From Marinicella algicola (GTDB lineage Bacteria > Pseudomonadota > Gammaproteobacteria > Xanthomonadales > Marinicellaceae), in NCBI RefSeq assembly GCF_028401385.1, contig NZ_JAQOMR010000001.1:1862501-1926500 (forward strand): DNA of 64,000 nucleotides, read 5' to 3'. This document shows positions 8,947 to 19,862 of the stretch, in pieces (position 1 is the stretch's first letter; every line of letters starts with the position of its first letter). A program made the translations under genes and the position numbers. The notes beneath the pieces are model-generated. The model saw only the letters and a program-made list of their open reading frames with translations, was not told the DNA's origin and did not search any database.

Positions 8947-9411
8947 ATGGTTACCTTCTCCCAGAAGCCTGAAGAGGTGGAAAAGAAGTGGATCGTGATT
9001 GATGCCGAAGGTCTCGTCCTCGGCCGTCTCGCTTCGCTCGTTGCCATGCGCCTGCGCGGCAAGCACAAAGCCACCTTCACCCCGCATGTTGACGATGGCG
9101 ACAACGTCGTCGTCATCAATGCTGAAAAGGTCGCGATGACCGGCAAGAAGTACAACGACAAGATGTACTACTGGCACACCGGTTACCCCGGCGGCATCAA
9201 GGAGCGCAATGCGCGTCAGATCATCGAAGGCCGCTTCCCCGAGCGCGTCATCGAAAAGGCTGTCGAACGCATGGTTCCGCGCGGCCCGCTTGGTCGTCGC
9301 CAGATGAAGAACCTGCGCGTTTACGCCGGCACCAATCACCCGCATGAAGCCCAGCAGCCCGAAGTTCTCGACGTTGCCAAGCTCAACAAGAAGAATGTAA
9401 GGAGCGCTTAA
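8947..9411 (+). CDS. rplM: Ribosomal protein L13 (uL13)
   Basis: A 154-aa large-subunit ribosomal protein. The sequence has the family landmarks: [47 protein letters not shown] and [19 protein letters not shown], and ends near [13 protein letters not shown]. The ATG at 8947 follows the long leader. Its TAA overlaps the ATG of rpsI as TAATG, so the two genes are translationally coupled, as is usual for rplM-rpsI. Confidence 0.97.
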   Translation: MVTFSQKPEEVEKKWIVIDAEGLVLGRLASLVAMRLRGKHKATFTPHVDDGDNVVVINAEKVAMTGKKYNDKMYYWHTGYPGGIKERNARQIIEGRFPERVIEKAVERMVPRGPLGRRQMKNLRVYAGTNHPHEAQQPEVLDVAKLNKKNVRSA

Positions 9412-9889
9412 TGGCTGACCTGTCCGATCTGAAGACGCTGGGCGATGTCGCCACGGCCTCCGAAGCCCCCGCAGCCCCCGTTCACGTCCGTAAGGTTGAT
9501 GATCTCGGCCGCGCTTATGCCACCGGTAAGCGTAAGGACGCTGTCGCCCGTGTATGGGTAAAGGCCGGCTCCGGCAAGATCACTGTCAACGGCAAGGATT
9601 TTTCCGAATATTTTGGTCGTCCGGTCCTGCAGATGGTCCTGCAGCAGCCGATCGTTGCCGCTGCCCGTGGCGGTCAGTTCGATATCGTTGCCACTGTTGC
9701 CGGCGGCGGTCTTTCCGGCCAGGCCGGTGCTGTTCGTCATGGCATCTCCAAGGCGCTGACCTATTTCGAACCGGAACTGCGTGGCGTGCTGAAGAAGGGT
9801 GGTTTCCTCACCCGTGACAGCCGTGTCGTTGAACGTAAAAGTACGGCCGTGCGAAAGCCCGCCGCTCGTTCCAGTTCTCCAAGCGCTGA
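9411..9889 (+). CDS. rpsI: Ribosomal protein S9 (uS9), frameshifted near the end
   Basis: Small-subunit ribosomal protein of about 159 aa. After a rhizobial N-terminal extension come [32 protein letters not shown], a Gly-rich stretch and [11 protein letters not shown]. At 9836-9840 the run of A is one base short. With one more A the frame gives the universal C-terminal tail [17 protein letters not shown] and a TGA at 9887-9889. That Arg/Lys tail contacts tRNA in the P site, so the break must be a sequence error. Without the correction the frame runs on meaninglessly to 11438 over lpxB. Confidence 0.93.
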
Positions 9890-9913
9890 TTTCAAAAGCT
9901 GCTTTTGTTTACG

Positions 9914-9939
9914 AAAAGGGCCGCAAACGCGGCCCTTTT
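9914..9939. terminator. Bidirectional terminator between rpsI and lpxB
   Basis: GGGCCGC at 9918-9924, loop AAAC, GCGGCCC at 9929-9935, with AAAA before and TTTT after. It can end both the rplM-rpsI transcript and the convergent lipid A operon. Confidence 0.85.
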
Positions 9940-9956
9940 GCTTGATGGATAAGCGG

Positions 9957-11120
9957 TTATATCCCGCCTTTACGCTCCAGCACATCGAGCGTGACCTGAG
10001 CGGTCCGCAAACCGGGCGCAACCTCCGTGCGCATCTTCTGCCAGACGTCATCAAAGCCCTCGAGCATGATCGCGCGCTGTGGCGTGTCGCGGGTCAAAAG
10101 CTCCATCCAGCGGGACAGAGCCCCGGCCCGCATCGAGTCATTCATATATTCCGGCACCAACGGCCGATCGGCAATCAGGTTCGGCAGCGCCGCCGACCAG
10201 ATGGTGATCTTGTGCAGCATGAACCGGCCGATGAAGTCTGCCTTATAGGCCGAAATCACCGGAATGCCGGAAAGCGCCAGCTCCAGAATCACCGTTCCCG
10301 AGGCCGCCACAGCGGCATGCGCCTCGCCGAAGGCCTTCCACTTTTCATCATCGTTGACGACGACTTCAGGCTTCACAGGCCAACCGGCAATCGCAGCCCG
10401 CACCAACTGCTCTCGGCGGCCCACTGTCGGCATCACAAAACGTGGCATCGCATTGCGCTCAGCATAAATCCGGGCAACATCTTTAAACACCGGCGCCAGG
10501 CTGTTGATTTCTCCGGCGCGCGAACCGGGGAGAAGAAGGATGGTCGGAGGCTCGCCCTCGGGCGGCAACGCCGTGTGTCGCCGCGCTGCGACAACGCCCG
10601 GCACTTCGCTGAGCCGATGGCCGACAAAGGTGGTCTCCGGACCGCCCAACCGCTTCATCGCCTCAGGCTCGAACGGCAGCACCGCCAGCACATGATCGAC
10701 ATAGGCCAGCATGTCGCGCGCGCGGTGCTCTTTCCACGCCCAGACACTGGGGCAGACATAATTGACCACCGGAAGGTCCGGCAGCTCTTTTCTGACACGC
10801 TTTGCAACCCTGTGGGTAAAATCCGGGCTGTCGATGATCACCAGAATATCCGGCCGCGCCGCGATCAGCGCATCGGCTGTCTGACGAATGCGCCGGATCA
10901 GCAGGGGAAGCTTGGCAATGACCTGGGTAAACCCCATGATCGACAGTTCAGAGTAATCAAACAGCGATACGAGCCCCTCGGCGCCAAGCGCATCACCGCC
11001 AACACCGACAAGCTCAACCGGGCCTGCATGAAGTGTCTTCAGCGCGGCGATCAGATCACCGCCAAGCAAATCGCCGGAGACCTCACCTGCGATCACGCCG
11101 ACTTTCAGTGTTTTCGACAC
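9957..11120 (-). CDS. lpxB: Lipid-A-disaccharide synthase LpxB
   Basis: LpxB joins UDP-2,3-diacylglucosamine and lipid X to give the lipid A disaccharide at the inner face of the inner membrane. The 387-aa product has [16 protein letters not shown] at the N-terminus, [47 protein letters not shown] and [12 protein letters not shown], all family motifs. It is the last gene of the lpx cluster, 26 bases after lpxI, which supplies its substrate. Confidence 0.95.
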   Translation of the reverse strand: MSKTLKVGVIAGEVSGDLLGGDLIAALKTLHAGPVELVGVGGDALGAEGLVSLFDYSELSIMGFTQVIAKLPLLIRRIRQTADALIAARPDILVIIDSPDFTHRVAKRVRKELPDLPVVNYVCPSVWAWKEHRARDMLAYVDHVLAVLPFEPEAMKRLGGPETTFVGHRLSEVPGVVAARRHTALPPEGEPPTILLLPGSRAGEINSLAPVFKDVARIYAERNAMPRFVMPTVGRREQLVRAAIAGWPVKPEVVVNDDEKWKAFGEAHAAVAASGTVILELALSGIPVISAYKADFIGRFMLHKITIWSAALPNLIADRPLVPEYMNDSMRAGALSRWMELLTRDTPQRAIMLEGFDDVWQKMRTEVAPGLRTAQVTLDVLERKGGI

Positions 11121-11146
11121 GGCTTCACTCCCATGACTGCATTTGC

Positions 11147-12031
11147 TCAGGATGCAGGCGCGACACTCTCGCCATCCGGCTCAAGGCCCAACAGGAAGAC
11201 CCCTGCCCTGTCGGCTTCCGCTATAGCTTGCGCACGATCAAGCACCAGCGCGCGACCGGCCTCCACGGCGATACCGCCGAGGCCTGCCGCCGCCGCGGCA
11301 CGCACCGTTTCCGGCCCGATTGACGGCAGATCGGCACGAAGATCCTGTTGTGGCTTGCACAGTTTGACAAGCACACCGCGACGCTTGCGCGATATCCGCC
11401 CGCTTTCCCGCATGGTGCGGACCCGTTCCAGCATCTGATCGGTCCCCTCGGCACCCTCAAGCGCAACAACGCGCCCGCCAACACTGACGGCGCCCTGACC
11501 AATATCCATGACGCCAATGACGCGGGCAGCCTCAGCCGCTGCGTGGATGTCTGCCTCGCCCGCGCGGTCTGGTTCCACTCTCCCTAACACACCCGACGTA
11601 GCCAGCAAATCGCCCGCAATCGCCTGCGCGGCGATGACTGCGAAACCATGACGCTCGAAAAGATCGATCACCATGCGCAGCACCTTGTCATCACCACCGC
11701 TTTTCAGTTTCTTGAAAATCGACGGAAGGGACAGAAAAACACGCGCGGTCGGCCGAAAACTAAGAAGTTCCGGCCGTGCCGTTACACCGCCGGACAGTAC
11801 AACATTTTTGATTTTGCGCTTTTGCAATGCCGAGACCACCGGCTGAAATCCGCCGATATGGGCTTCCATATGGTCAAAGCCCGACCAGTCATTACCGCCC
11901 TCGCCCTTCAGCTGAACGATGAATGGCGGCGCACCGGTCTGGCGCGCGGCTTCGGCAACACAAAACGGCAGACGGCCGCTTCCGGCGATGATCGCGACCG
12001 GTTCCTTCGGAGAAACCGCCGCCGCGCTCAC
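11147..12031 (-). CDS. lpxI: UDP-2,3-diacylglucosamine pyrophosphatase LpxI
   Basis: LpxI replaces LpxH in alphaproteobacteria and cleaves UDP-2,3-diacylglucosamine to lipid X plus UMP. The 294-aa sequence shows [18 protein letters not shown] at the start, [33 protein letters not shown] and [21 protein letters not shown], matching the two-domain LpxI architecture. The last domain contains the conserved Asp used in catalysis (DLPSIG). Its start overlaps the end of lpxA by four bases, and it stands between lpxA and lpxB, its pathway partners. Confidence 0.93.
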   Translation of the reverse strand: MSAAAVSPKEPVAIIAGSGRLPFCVAEAARQTGAPPFIVQLKGEGGNDWSGFDHMEAHIGGFQPVVSALQKRKIKNVVLSGGVTARPELLSFRPTARVFLSLPSIFKKLKSGGDDKVLRMVIDLFERHGFAVIAAQAIAGDLLATSGVLGRVEPDRAGEADIHAAAEAARVIGVMDIGQGAVSVGGRVVALEGAEGTDQMLERVRTMRESGRISRKRRGVLVKLCKPQQDLRADLPSIGPETVRAAAAAGLGGIAVEAGRALVLDRAQAIAEADRAGVFLLGLEPDGESVAPAS

Positions 12032-12859
12032 GCCTGACTGCCCCGCCGCCGCGATCCCGGCGTCGTCAAAGCCCGCTCGTTGTCCCGATCCAAAATGAAA
12101 TCAACGATTTCGCGAGCGCCACCGTCGATACCGTCAGCGCCTTCGCGGAGAGCGCGGGCATTTTCCAGAACAGTGCCCTCGGCAAAAATTGACTGATAGG
12201 CCCGGCGGACAGCATGAAGGTCACTGCGGCTCATGCCGGAGCGCTGCATGCCAACCACATTGAGCCCGCCCATAAAGGCCGGGTTGTCGACGACCATGGC
12301 GTAGGGAATGACATCATTCACGACACCGGCCAGTCCGCCGATAAATGCCTGGCGGCCAATCTGAACAAACTGGTGGATTGCCGCCCCGCCACTGAGAATG
12401 ACCCGGTCATGGACAATGGCATGGCCGCCAACCATGACATTGTTGGACAGGATGACATTGTTGCCGATCCTGCAATCGTGGCCGACATGAGAATTGGCCA
12501 GGAACCAGCTGTCATGGCCGACAATAGTCTCACCACCGCCGTGTGACGAACCGGTATTAACGGTTACACCTTCGCGAAAAACACAGTTATCGCCAACGTA
12601 AAGCCGGGTCTCGCTGCCATCATGCCGCACACTCTGCGGCGCGCCGCCGATAACGGCCATGGGAAAGACACTGGCAGCCTGCACCGAGGCGGGTCATACC
12701 TTCAACGACGGCATGGTGCAGAAGCTTCACATTGTCGCCAAGCTCTACATTTGCGCCAACATAGCAAAATGCGCCAATCTCGGCATTCTCACCAATGACG
12801 GCTCCGTCTTCGACAATCGCGTTTCTGTCGATCTTCGCGGAGCTGGCAATTCTGGTCAT
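12028..12859 (-). CDS. lpxA: UDP-GlcNAc acyltransferase LpxA (frameshifted)
   Basis: LpxA adds the first 3-hydroxyacyl chain to UDP-GlcNAc in lipid A synthesis. The product starts [19 protein letters not shown] and forms a left-handed beta helix of hexapeptide repeats ([19 protein letters not shown]). The catalytic His lies within [19 protein letters not shown] or the [12 protein letters not shown] repeats. The frame breaks near 12669-12672; dropping one T there gives [17 protein letters not shown] and an intact C-terminal helical domain. The ATG at 12859 overlaps the fabZ stop as ATGA. Confidence 0.9.
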
Positions 12860-13368
12860 TCTTCGTCCTTGCGAACCATCATAGCGCCGATGTCGGCTTC
12901 GGCAACGAGCTGGCCGTCTACAGTTGCCTCGCAGTGGAATTTCCACACCCGCCGACGCTGTTTCTGTTTGACGACCTTATAATGCACCTGATCTCCGGGC
13001 ACCACAGGCTTGCGGAATCGCGCATTGTCGATCGTCATGAAGTATACGAGGTTGTCGATTTCGTTGGCCCTGTGAGCACAAATCGCACCTGCAGTCTGCG
13101 CCATTCCCTCGACAAGAAGAACGCCGGGCATGATCGGTAAATCCGGGAAATGTCCCTGAAAATGCGGCTCGTTGGCCGTCACGTTCTTGATCCCGACCGC
13201 GCTGTCATCGCCATCAATCTCGATGATGCGGTCTACCAGCAGAAACGGGTAACGGTGAGGCAGAAACTTCATGATTTCCAGAAGATCCAGCGACCCCAAC
13301 GTTTCTTTCGTCTTTTCACTCACCTTTTTGTCTCCCGATTTCGCTGACTTCCGTGTAATCTCCGCCAC
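12856..13368 (-). CDS. fabZ: 3-hydroxyacyl-ACP dehydratase FabZ
   Basis: FabZ dehydrates 3-hydroxyacyl-ACP in fatty acid synthesis, competing with LpxA/LpxD for substrate. The hot-dog fold motifs are clear: [17 protein letters not shown] carries the catalytic His, and [19 protein letters not shown] carries the catalytic Glu. The product is 170 aa with a Lys/Ser-rich N-terminal extension of about 25 residues. It is transcribed between lpxD (six-base gap) and lpxA (four-base overlap), the classical arrangement. Confidence 0.96.
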   Translation of the reverse strand: MAEITRKSAKSGDKKVSEKTKETLGSLDLLEIMKFLPHRYPFLLVDRIIEIDGDDSAVGIKNVTANEPHFQGHFPDLPIMPGVLLVEGMAQTAGAICAHRANEIDNLVYFMTIDNARFRKPVVPGDQVHYKVVKQKQRRRVWKFHCEATVDGQLVAEADIGAMMVRKDEE

Positions 13369-13373
13369 GTCTC

Positions 13374-14369
13374 TCAGATAGTTCCGGATTGGCCTTGCTG
13401 GGTTCCCCCGATTCGGGCCCCAGCTGGCACTGACGTCATCACACCACTTTTGCCGGCAATTTGCGCGCCGCTACCAATCTCAATATGTCCGTTAATCCCG
13501 GTCTGCCCGCCGATCATCACACCATCACCAATCTTGGTGCTACCAGCGACGCCGGCCTGACTGACGATACCGCAATGCCGGCCGATCTGAACATTATGGC
13601 CGATCTGGACAAGATTATCGATCTTGGTTCCCTCGCCAATCACGGTATCATCCATCGCACCGCGGTCGATCGTGCTATTCGCACCGATCTCGACATAGTC
13701 CTGAATAATAACCCTGCCGATCTGCGGCAGTTTGACCATACCCGTCGGCGAAGGCGCGTACCCGAACCCGTCCTGGCCGATCCGCACACCGGGATGGATG
13801 ATCACATTATTTCCAAGCAAAGCGTGCGATACCGAAACATGCGACCCGATTGTCGAATTCCGACCGATCTTCACGTCCGCGCCGATCACCGCGCCACTCA
13901 ATATCCGTGTCCCGGCGCCAATTACGGCACGCGCACCGATGACAGCGAACGGTGATATCTCGACGCTCTTCTCTATCAGTGCAGTTTCATCGATTTCTGC
14001 CTGCGGGGAAATCCCCGGCTGCCGGCTCAACTCCCGCTGCGGGCGCATGGCCGCCGGATAAAGCAGTGCGGCGGCACGCGCAAAAGCCCACTGAGGTGCT
14101 TCAGAAACCAGCGCAGGGACATCCGAAGGAATATAGGATTTCAGTGCAGGTGCACAAATGATCGCTGCAGCCCGACAAGTCTGCAAAGCCTCGATATTGT
14201 TTTTGGAAAGAATATAACAAATATCGTAGGGCCCAGCCCGATAGATCGGGGCGATCGCCTCAACCATCCGATCACCAACATCGGGCCTGCTCAAGACGGA
14301 TTCAATGCGCGCAGCCAATTCGTCGAGACGAATTGGCTGCCGTGCACCGAAAAACTGGTTCTGATCCAT
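13374..14369 (-). CDS. lpxD: UDP-3-O-acylglucosamine N-acyltransferase LpxD
   Basis: LpxD adds the N-linked acyl chain in the third step of lipid A synthesis. The 331-aa protein has an N-terminal uridine-binding domain (residues 1-110) followed by a long left-handed beta helix of hexapeptide repeats from about residue 118. The helix includes [33 protein letters not shown] and the catalytic-His-containing [13 protein letters not shown]. The start is well placed 45 bases after bamA. It lies in the bamA-lpxD-fabZ-lpxA order that is conserved across proteobacteria. Confidence 0.95.
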   Translation of the reverse strand: MDQNQFFGARQPIRLDELAARIESVLSRPDVGDRMVEAIAPIYRAGPYDICYILSKNNIEALQTCRAAAIICAPALKSYIPSDVPALVSEAPQWAFARAAALLYPAAMRPQRELSRQPGISPQAEIDETALIEKSVEISPFAVIGARAVIGAGTRILSGAVIGADVKIGRNSTIGSHVSVSHALLGNNVIIHPGVRIGQDGFGYAPSPTGMVKLPQIGRVIIQDYVEIGANSTIDRGAMDDTVIGEGTKIDNLVQIGHNVQIGRHCGIVSQAGVAGSTKIGDGVMIGGQTGINGHIEIGSGAQIAGKSGVMTSVPAGARIGGTQQGQSGTI

Positions 14370-14414
14370 GAGTTCTCTCCAGAACAGCTTCGATAATAGT
14401 TCTGGAAAGTACTA

Positions 14415-16754
14415 TCAGAACGTGTTGGCAATTCCGAACCGGAAACGCTGGGTTTCGTCGAAGTCTTCCTTCGCGAACGGAATGGCGTAGTCGAACCTCA
14501 GATCGCCAAATGGCGAATTCCAGATCAGACCAACACCACCGGAAGCACGGAGGGAGAAATCAGTTCCCTCAATAGCCGTACCAGCCAGTTCAACAGCGTT
14601 ACCCCAGGCGGAACCGGCGTCAACATAGGCCGCGCCACGCAGGCTGATATCTTCGGGAAGGCCGGGAAGCGGGAAGTTGGCTTCAGCCGAGATCGTCGAA
14701 TAATACTGCGAGCCAAGCGCGTCGCCCTGCTGAACCGTGCGCGGCCCCAGACCGTTCTGCTTGAAACCGCGAATTTCCTGACCGCCGATCGTGAACTGGT
14801 CGAACACGTTCAAAGTGCTGTCAAACGGCGTAACGGCACCACCCCGCGCAGTCAACGAACCGATAATGTCGGCCTGATCGGAGATCATCTGGTACCAGCG
14901 AACTTTACCGGTTATCGCATAGTAGTGCAGATCACCGCCAAGGCCAGCCACAGTGTTGCTCAGATTGGCCAGAACGCCCTCACGCGGCTGCTGGTAGTTA
15001 TCAACAGTCGAAAAATCGAAGGACTGCTCAACCGACGACACCGTCCACGGGCTGCCATCGATAAGGTTCTGGAAGATCGGCGAGAGATTGTTGGGGTTCT
15101 GCCAGTCGCCCGTCCCACCATATTCGAACTGCTGATAGACGTATTTCAGCGTTGAGGTCAAATCGTCGGTCAGCGGGGCCGTCAGACGCAAGTCACCTGC
15201 CGTTTCGGCATAGGTGTAGTAATCCTGCGAGGCCGAATAGGCACGATACAGGTCGAAACCAGCAGCCACGCGATAGCCGAGGAAGAAGGGCTCGGTGAAG
15301 CTGAAGTTATAAATCTGCGAGTCATTATCACCCAGACCGGCCGATGCGCGAACAAACTGGCCACGGCCGAGGAAGTTGCGCTCCTGCACAGAAAGTTCGA
15401 TCACCAGAGAATCGCCTTCGGCGTCATAACCGGCGCCGACAGAGAACGAGCCAGTCGGCTCATCGGTCACGTCAACAACAAGAACCACACGATCCGGCGC
15501 GCTGCCCGGCTGTGTCGCGATATTGACGTCGCTGAAATAACCGAGCGCTTCAAGCCGACGCTTGGTGGCGGCAATCATCTCGCGGTTATACGCATCACCT
15601 TCGGCGAGTTCGAACTCGCGGCGAATCACATAGTCGCGCGTACGGGTGTTGCCGACGATATCAATACGTTCGATATAAGCCTTCACACCCTGATCGATCT
15701 CGTAGTTCACCGAGAACGTATCATTACCGAAGTTACGATCGCCGCGCGGATTGACCTGCGCAAAGGGATACCCCTGCGAGGAAACCGAAGCCGCAATCGA
15801 CTCTGCCGTCTTCTGAACGTTATCGGCGTCGTAAACCTTGCCGGTCTTCGTTTTTATATCGCGCTGCAACGGTCCAACATCGACACCTTCAACAGAGGTC
15901 GAGACGCCGATATCGCCGAAGCTATAACGATCCCCTTCGGAAATGGTGAAGCTTACGGAGTAGGAATTGTCTTCCTCATCATAGTCAACATCGGTGGAGA
16001 TCAGCCGGTAGTCCGGGAACCCATGATTGTTGTAGAACTCACGCAGCAGCACTTCGTCGTGACGCAGCTTGTCCGGATTGTAGATATCCTTGCGCGTCAG
16101 GAAAGAGAGCGGAGTCGAGCGCTTGGTCGAGATCACCGAGGCAAGACGGGCATCACCAAAGGTGTTATTGCCCTCGAAGTTGATTTTCCGGGTCTTGGTA
16201 CGGCCACCTTCATCGATCACAAAGGCAACGTTGATTCGGTTATCCTGCACCGTTGCCGTCTCGATCTGAACATCGACATCAGCACGACCGATCTGAGAAT
16301 AGGCATCCTTGATACGCTGAGCATCAAGCTGCGCCTGCGCTTCATTATACGGACCAAGAGAACGCAGCTGAACGACACCCTCAAGTTTCTTGTCGTTGAC
16401 CTTGCGGTTGCCGTTGAACACAACCTGGTTGATCATCTGGTTTTCAGTCACATCCACCACCAGGGTGGAGCCGGAGACCGACATCTTGACGTCCGAGAAA
16501 TAGCCGGAGCTATAGAGATTACGGATAGACTGATTGATATCAGCATCCGTAAAGCTCTTGCCGGGCTTGATCGACAATTTCGACTTTATCGCATCGGCGC
16601 CGGTCTGCCCGGCTCCTTTCACGACAATATTGCTCACAACGGCGGCGTATGCGCTCGTGGGGACAGCAACGGCGGCAACCACGCCCCCGGAAACGGCGAC
16701 TGCCAACGAAAGCGCCGCACCTGAAACTGTGTTCAACAATCTTGAACCGGCCAT
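14415..16754 (-). CDS. bamA: Outer membrane protein assembly factor BamA
   Basis: BamA is the central insertase for outer-membrane beta-barrel proteins, so the autotransporter and TpsB of this window would depend on it. The 779-aa product has a cleavable signal (LSLAVAVSGGVVAAVAVPTSAYA), five POTRA domains from about residue 37 to 410 (for example VSNIVVKGAGQTGADAIK, INQVVFNGNRKVNDKKL), and a 16-strand barrel. The barrel contains the lock motif region near the VRWYQ/IRGFKQNGLGPR segments (RGF motif) and ends RFRFGIANTF with the C-terminal aromatic residue. The full length is intact, unlike many genes here. Confidence 0.96.
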   Translation of the reverse strand: MAGSRLLNTVSGAALSLAVAVSGGVVAAVAVPTSAYAAVVSNIVVKGAGQTGADAIKSKLSIKPGKSFTDADINQSIRNLYSSGYFSDVKMSVSGSTLVVDVTENQMINQVVFNGNRKVNDKKLEGVVQLRSLGPYNEAQAQLDAQRIKDAYSQIGRADVDVQIETATVQDNRINVAFVIDEGGRTKTRKINFEGNNTFGDARLASVISTKRSTPLSFLTRKDIYNPDKLRHDEVLLREFYNNHGFPDYRLISTDVDYDEEDNSYSVSFTISEGDRYSFGDIGVSTSVEGVDVGPLQRDIKTKTGKVYDADNVQKTAESIAASVSSQGYPFAQVNPRGDRNFGNDTFSVNYEIDQGVKAYIERIDIVGNTRTRDYVIRREFELAEGDAYNREMIAATKRRLEALGYFSDVNIATQPGSAPDRVVLVVDVTDEPTGSFSVGAGYDAEGDSLVIELSVQERNFLGRGQFVRASAGLGDNDSQIYNFSFTEPFFLGYRVAAGFDLYRAYSASQDYYTYAETAGDLRLTAPLTDDLTSTLKYVYQQFEYGGTGDWQNPNNLSPIFQNLIDGSPWTVSSVEQSFDFSTVDNYQQPREGVLANLSNTVAGLGGDLHYYAITGKVRWYQMISDQADIIGSLTARGGAVTPFDSTLNVFDQFTIGGQEIRGFKQNGLGPRTVQQGDALGSQYYSTISAEANFPLPGLPEDISLRGAAYVDAGSAWGNAVELAGTAIEGTDFSLRASGGVGLIWNSPFGDLRFDYAIPFAKEDFDETQRFRFGIANTF

Positions 16755-17074
16755 GCTAGTATCTACCCTTTATGATCGCTCAATATCAGCGTTTTTATAG
16801 GCACTGTGATCTTTTGTTCTAAAGACTTCACGCCCCCACGCAATAGAAAGCCTTCCGACAAATGCAACTTCCGCCCCGAGCGTGGCCAAATCGCCACGTT
16901 CTTTTGGTTTTATGGTAAACGGAAGGCTGCGGCAGTCAGACATTTCACTTCTAAGCGTTTCCTATCATCTCCCGCGCCAAAGGCAAGGCCACAATCGCAT
17001 ACTCGCGCATCATCGACAAGATGATCCCCGGAATGCGTTAATTGAACAGTCTCAAAGGGTTAAATTCGGGCTAT
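16755..17074. other. rseP-bamA intergenic region
   Basis: This stretch of 320 bases contains no supportable gene. On the minus strand a TATAAA (about 16793-16798) with a weak TTAGAA 17 bases upstream could be a bamA promoter. I see no clear stress-sigma consensus and no hairpin with a T run. Confidence 0.4.
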
Positions 17075-18205
17075 TCAGCCCAGACGACCAATCGTGTCAT
17101 TCCAGGTTGCGAAAACCATCAGCGCCACAACAAAGAACAGGCCGACACGGAATGCAAACTCCTGAACGCGCTCAGACAGCGGACGGCCACGCACCGCCTC
17201 GATGGCGTAGAACATCAGATGCCCTCCATCGAGCATGGGAACCGGCAACAGGTTAAACAGCCCGACGGAGACCGAGAGAATCGCAGCAAAATTGGCGAAG
17301 GCCACGATGCCAAGCGACGCCATCTGCCCCGCCATCGTGGCGACACGCACAGGTCCGCCAATCTGATCGGCCTTCATACGGCCAGCAAAAACACTGGTGA
17401 TATAGTCGTAAGTGCTGACCGCAATGTGCCAGCTCTGCAGGGCGCCCTGCCCGACCGCCTCCAGGGGCTGATAGCGCTCGACCCGGAAATTGCTCGAATC
17501 ACGCGTACCTACAACGCCGATCCGTCCCAGCTCCATCTCGTTTCCGAACTGGTCCTGATCCTCAATGCGCTCCGGCACCACAGTGAGAGCAAGCGGCGCG
17601 CCGTCACGTTCGACAGTCAGTTCGACGGGAACGCCCGGCCGGACGCTGATATAGCGCACCACAGCATCAAAGCTCCCGACCTTCTGGCCGTCCAGCGCAA
17701 CCATGATATCGCCAGGCTGAACACCGGCTGCCGCTGCGGGGCTGTCTGCGACAACTTCTCCGACGACGGGGTCGGAAACACCACGGCCGTAAACGGAGAA
17801 AATCACCGCAAAGATGGCAATCGCGAGCAGGAAGTTTGCAATCGGGCCGGCCGCGACGGTCAGTGACCGTTTCCACAGCGCCGCGCCGTTAAATGTCTTC
17901 GCCCGTTCTTCCGGCGACATCGCGTCAACGCCAGCGAAATCCGGCTTGCTGGCCGCATCCTCGTCGCCGTAGAAGCGGACATAACCGCCCAGCGGGATGG
18001 CACAGACCTTCCAGCGCGTGCCGTGCTTGTCCGTCCGCCCCGCAAGTTCAGGCCCGAAGCCGAGCGAGAATGCCAAAATGCGAATGCCGCACCAGCGCGC
18101 AACCAGATAGTGCCCAAGCTCGTGGAAAAACACGAGAAAGGAGATCGCCACCAGAAAGGCGACGATCATTCCTGGCGCGTTGGTAAATCCGATACCCAAA
18201 CTCAA
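17075..18205 (-). CDS. rseP: RIP metalloprotease RseP
   Basis: A site-2 type intramembrane zinc protease that degrades membrane-anchored anti-sigma factors and signal peptide remnants. The zinc motif HELGH is in the first membrane helix (residues 28-32) and the third ligand is in NLLPVPMLDGGHLMFY near the C-terminus. One PDZ-like domain lies between (VVADSPAAAAGVQPGDIMVALDG). The predicted start is TTG at 18205, which overlaps the cdsA stop as TTGA; an ATG at 18169 (MIVAFLVA) is the alternative. Family length (about 375 aa) fits both. Confidence 0.92.
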   Translation of the reverse strand: MSLGIGFTNAPGMIVAFLVAISFLVFFHELGHYLVARWCGIRILAFSLGFGPELAGRTDKHGTRWKVCAIPLGGYVRFYGDEDAASKPDFAGVDAMSPEERAKTFNGAALWKRSLTVAAGPIANFLLAIAIFAVIFSVYGRGVSDPVVGEVVADSPAAAAGVQPGDIMVALDGQKVGSFDAVVRYISVRPGVPVELTVERDGAPLALTVVPERIEDQDQFGNEMELGRIGVVGTRDSSNFRVERYQPLEAVGQGALQSWHIAVSTYDYITSVFAGRMKADQIGGPVRVATMAGQMASLGIVAFANFAAILSVSVGLFNLLPVPMLDGGHLMFYAIEAVRGRPLSERVQEFAFRVGLFFVVALMVFATWNDTIGRLG

Positions 18206-19079
18206 GCTCCTTGAACTGCCGGCAAAACGGCCAGACCGCTCCACCGGAAAAGCACGGTCCCGACACTGTCACCTGCCCCGAAAAGCATGGCGCAATAGGC
18301 CATCATAAACATCGCGAATGCGGCGGCGACAAGTCCGTCAACACGATCCATCACACCGCCATGCCCGGGAATCAGGTGGCTGGAATCCTTCGCCCCACAC
18401 CTGCGCTTCAGGGCGGATTCAAACAGGTCTCCGGCCTGACTGACGGCCGAGAGGACCAGCGCAAGCAGCGCCAGAATCACCGAAGGGTGACCGCCATAAG
18501 CAGCGCAGAGGCCAAGCGCGGCAGCAACGCCGAAAAAGGCGCCGCCAGCAGCACCGGACCACGTCTTGCCCGGTGAAATCGAGGGCGCGAGCTTCGGCCC
18601 GCCAATAGCCCGTCCAACGAAATAAGCCATGATGTCCGTGGACCAGACGACGGCGAAAATGAAAAGCGTGGTGTAAAGTCCGGCTGCGCCACCCTGCCTG
18701 ATCGCAGCAAGTGCGACCATGGCTGCGCCGGCATAAAGGAGCGCGCCGCCGAACCAGAACGGAACCGGCTTGTTCCGGCCGTAGATATAAGCTGCGGCCG
18801 AGGCTGCAACCGTCAGCATCAGAGCGGCAGCAAACAATTCGAGGAACGTCAGAATCGCTGCGGCGATCATGACCGCCCAGCCCGCCAGCAGGACCGTTAC
18901 CGCTTCCCCACGCGCCGCAGGTGAACGCGCTTGGCTCATGGCCAGCCATTCGTAAAAACCAGAAGTCCGATACCGACGGACAACAGCAGAAAGGCGGCGC
19001 CACCAAACCACGTCGCCGTCAGGACGGCAGCCGCGAGAATCACGCCAGAAATCAGCCGCAGCTTCAGTTCGCGTCCCAT
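18202..19079 (-). CDS. cdsA: Phosphatidate cytidylyltransferase CdsA (frameshifted)
   Basis: CdsA makes CDP-diacylglycerol, the precursor of all phospholipids, in the inner membrane. The signature near the C-terminus (SQAGDLFESALKRRCGAKDSSHLIPGHGGVMDRVDG; first part SQAGDLFESALKRR, second HGGVMDRVDG) is intact, with several membrane helices before it. The upstream part MGRELKLRLISGVILAAA is in another frame. At 18954-18958 a run of five T (minus strand) should be six, which restores LLVFYEWLAMSQ. The ATG at 19079 overlaps the uppS stop as TGATG. Confidence 0.9.
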
Positions 19080-19825
19080 CAAGAACCCGTCATCGCAGAA
19101 GCTGGCTCGTCGACACCGCCAAACCGGCGTGTTCGCCGTGCATATTCCCGCAGCGCTTCATCAAACATGTCCCGAGAGAACTCCGGCCACAGGCAGGGCA
19201 GGAACACCAGTTCGGAATAGGCTGACTGCCACATCAGAAAATTCGAGAGCCGCTGCTCGCCGCTTGTTCGGATGATAAGGTCAGGATCGGGAATACCGGC
19301 GGTATCGAGACGGCCGGAGATCAACGCCTCATTGATCTCATCGGGGGATATCCGGCCATCAACCGCCTCGCGCGCAAGCGCCACTGCCGCACGTGCGATC
19401 TCGGCCCTGGACCCGTAATTCACAGCGACTACAACATGAAGTCCTGTGTTTCCACGGGTCAGATGCTCGGCCGCCTCCAGGGCACCAAGCACTTTCGGAC
19501 CCAGCCCTTCGCGTTCACCAATCATCTGAAAACGCATATTTTGCGCGTGATAGTTCTGCAGCTCACGATGGATGAAGATCGAGATCAGCTCCATGATGTC
19601 GCTGACTTCATCCTTGGGCCGTTTCCAGTTCTCCGAAGAGAATGCGAAAAGCGTCAGATACCGGATACCGGACAACCGTGCAGCTTCGACCGTGCGGCGC
19701 ACGGCCTCCACACCCTTACGATGACCAAAAATACGCTTCAGCCCGCGACCGCTGGCCCATCGGCCATTGCCGTCCATAATAATGGCAACGTGGTCCGGCT
19801 TTGCAGGATCTGCGAATGACGTCAT
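19079..19825 (-). CDS. uppS: Undecaprenyl diphosphate synthase UppS
   Basis: A cis-prenyltransferase making the C55 lipid carrier for peptidoglycan and O-antigen. Conserved blocks are all present: HVAIIMDGNGRWA with the catalytic Asp, GHRKGVEAVRRTVEAA, LTLFAFSSENWKRP, and near the end LIIRTSGEQRLSNFLMWQSA and FLPCLWPEFSRDMFDEAL. The ATG at 19825 (MTSFADPAKPDH) is chosen; the frame runs further upstream but that part has no homology. It is closely followed by cdsA. Confidence 0.95.
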   Translation of the reverse strand: MTSFADPAKPDHVAIIMDGNGRWASGRGLKRIFGHRKGVEAVRRTVEAARLSGIRYLTLFAFSSENWKRPKDEVSDIMELISIFIHRELQNYHAQNMRFQMIGEREGLGPKVLGALEAAEHLTRGNTGLHVVVAVNYGSRAEIARAAVALAREAVDGRISPDEINEALISGRLDTAGIPDPDLIIRTSGEQRLSNFLMWQSAYSELVFLPCLWPEFSRDMFDEALREYARRTRRFGGVDEPASAMTGS

Positions 19826-19862
19826 GTTGCTGCTCAAATTCTTGAAAAAATCAGGTTTAAAA

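Noticed and set aside
9411..11438. Apparent 675-aa protein fused to S9
   Set aside because: After residue 142 it is read out of frame: one missing A hides the normal S9 tail and stop, and the rest lies antisense over lpxB and lpxI.
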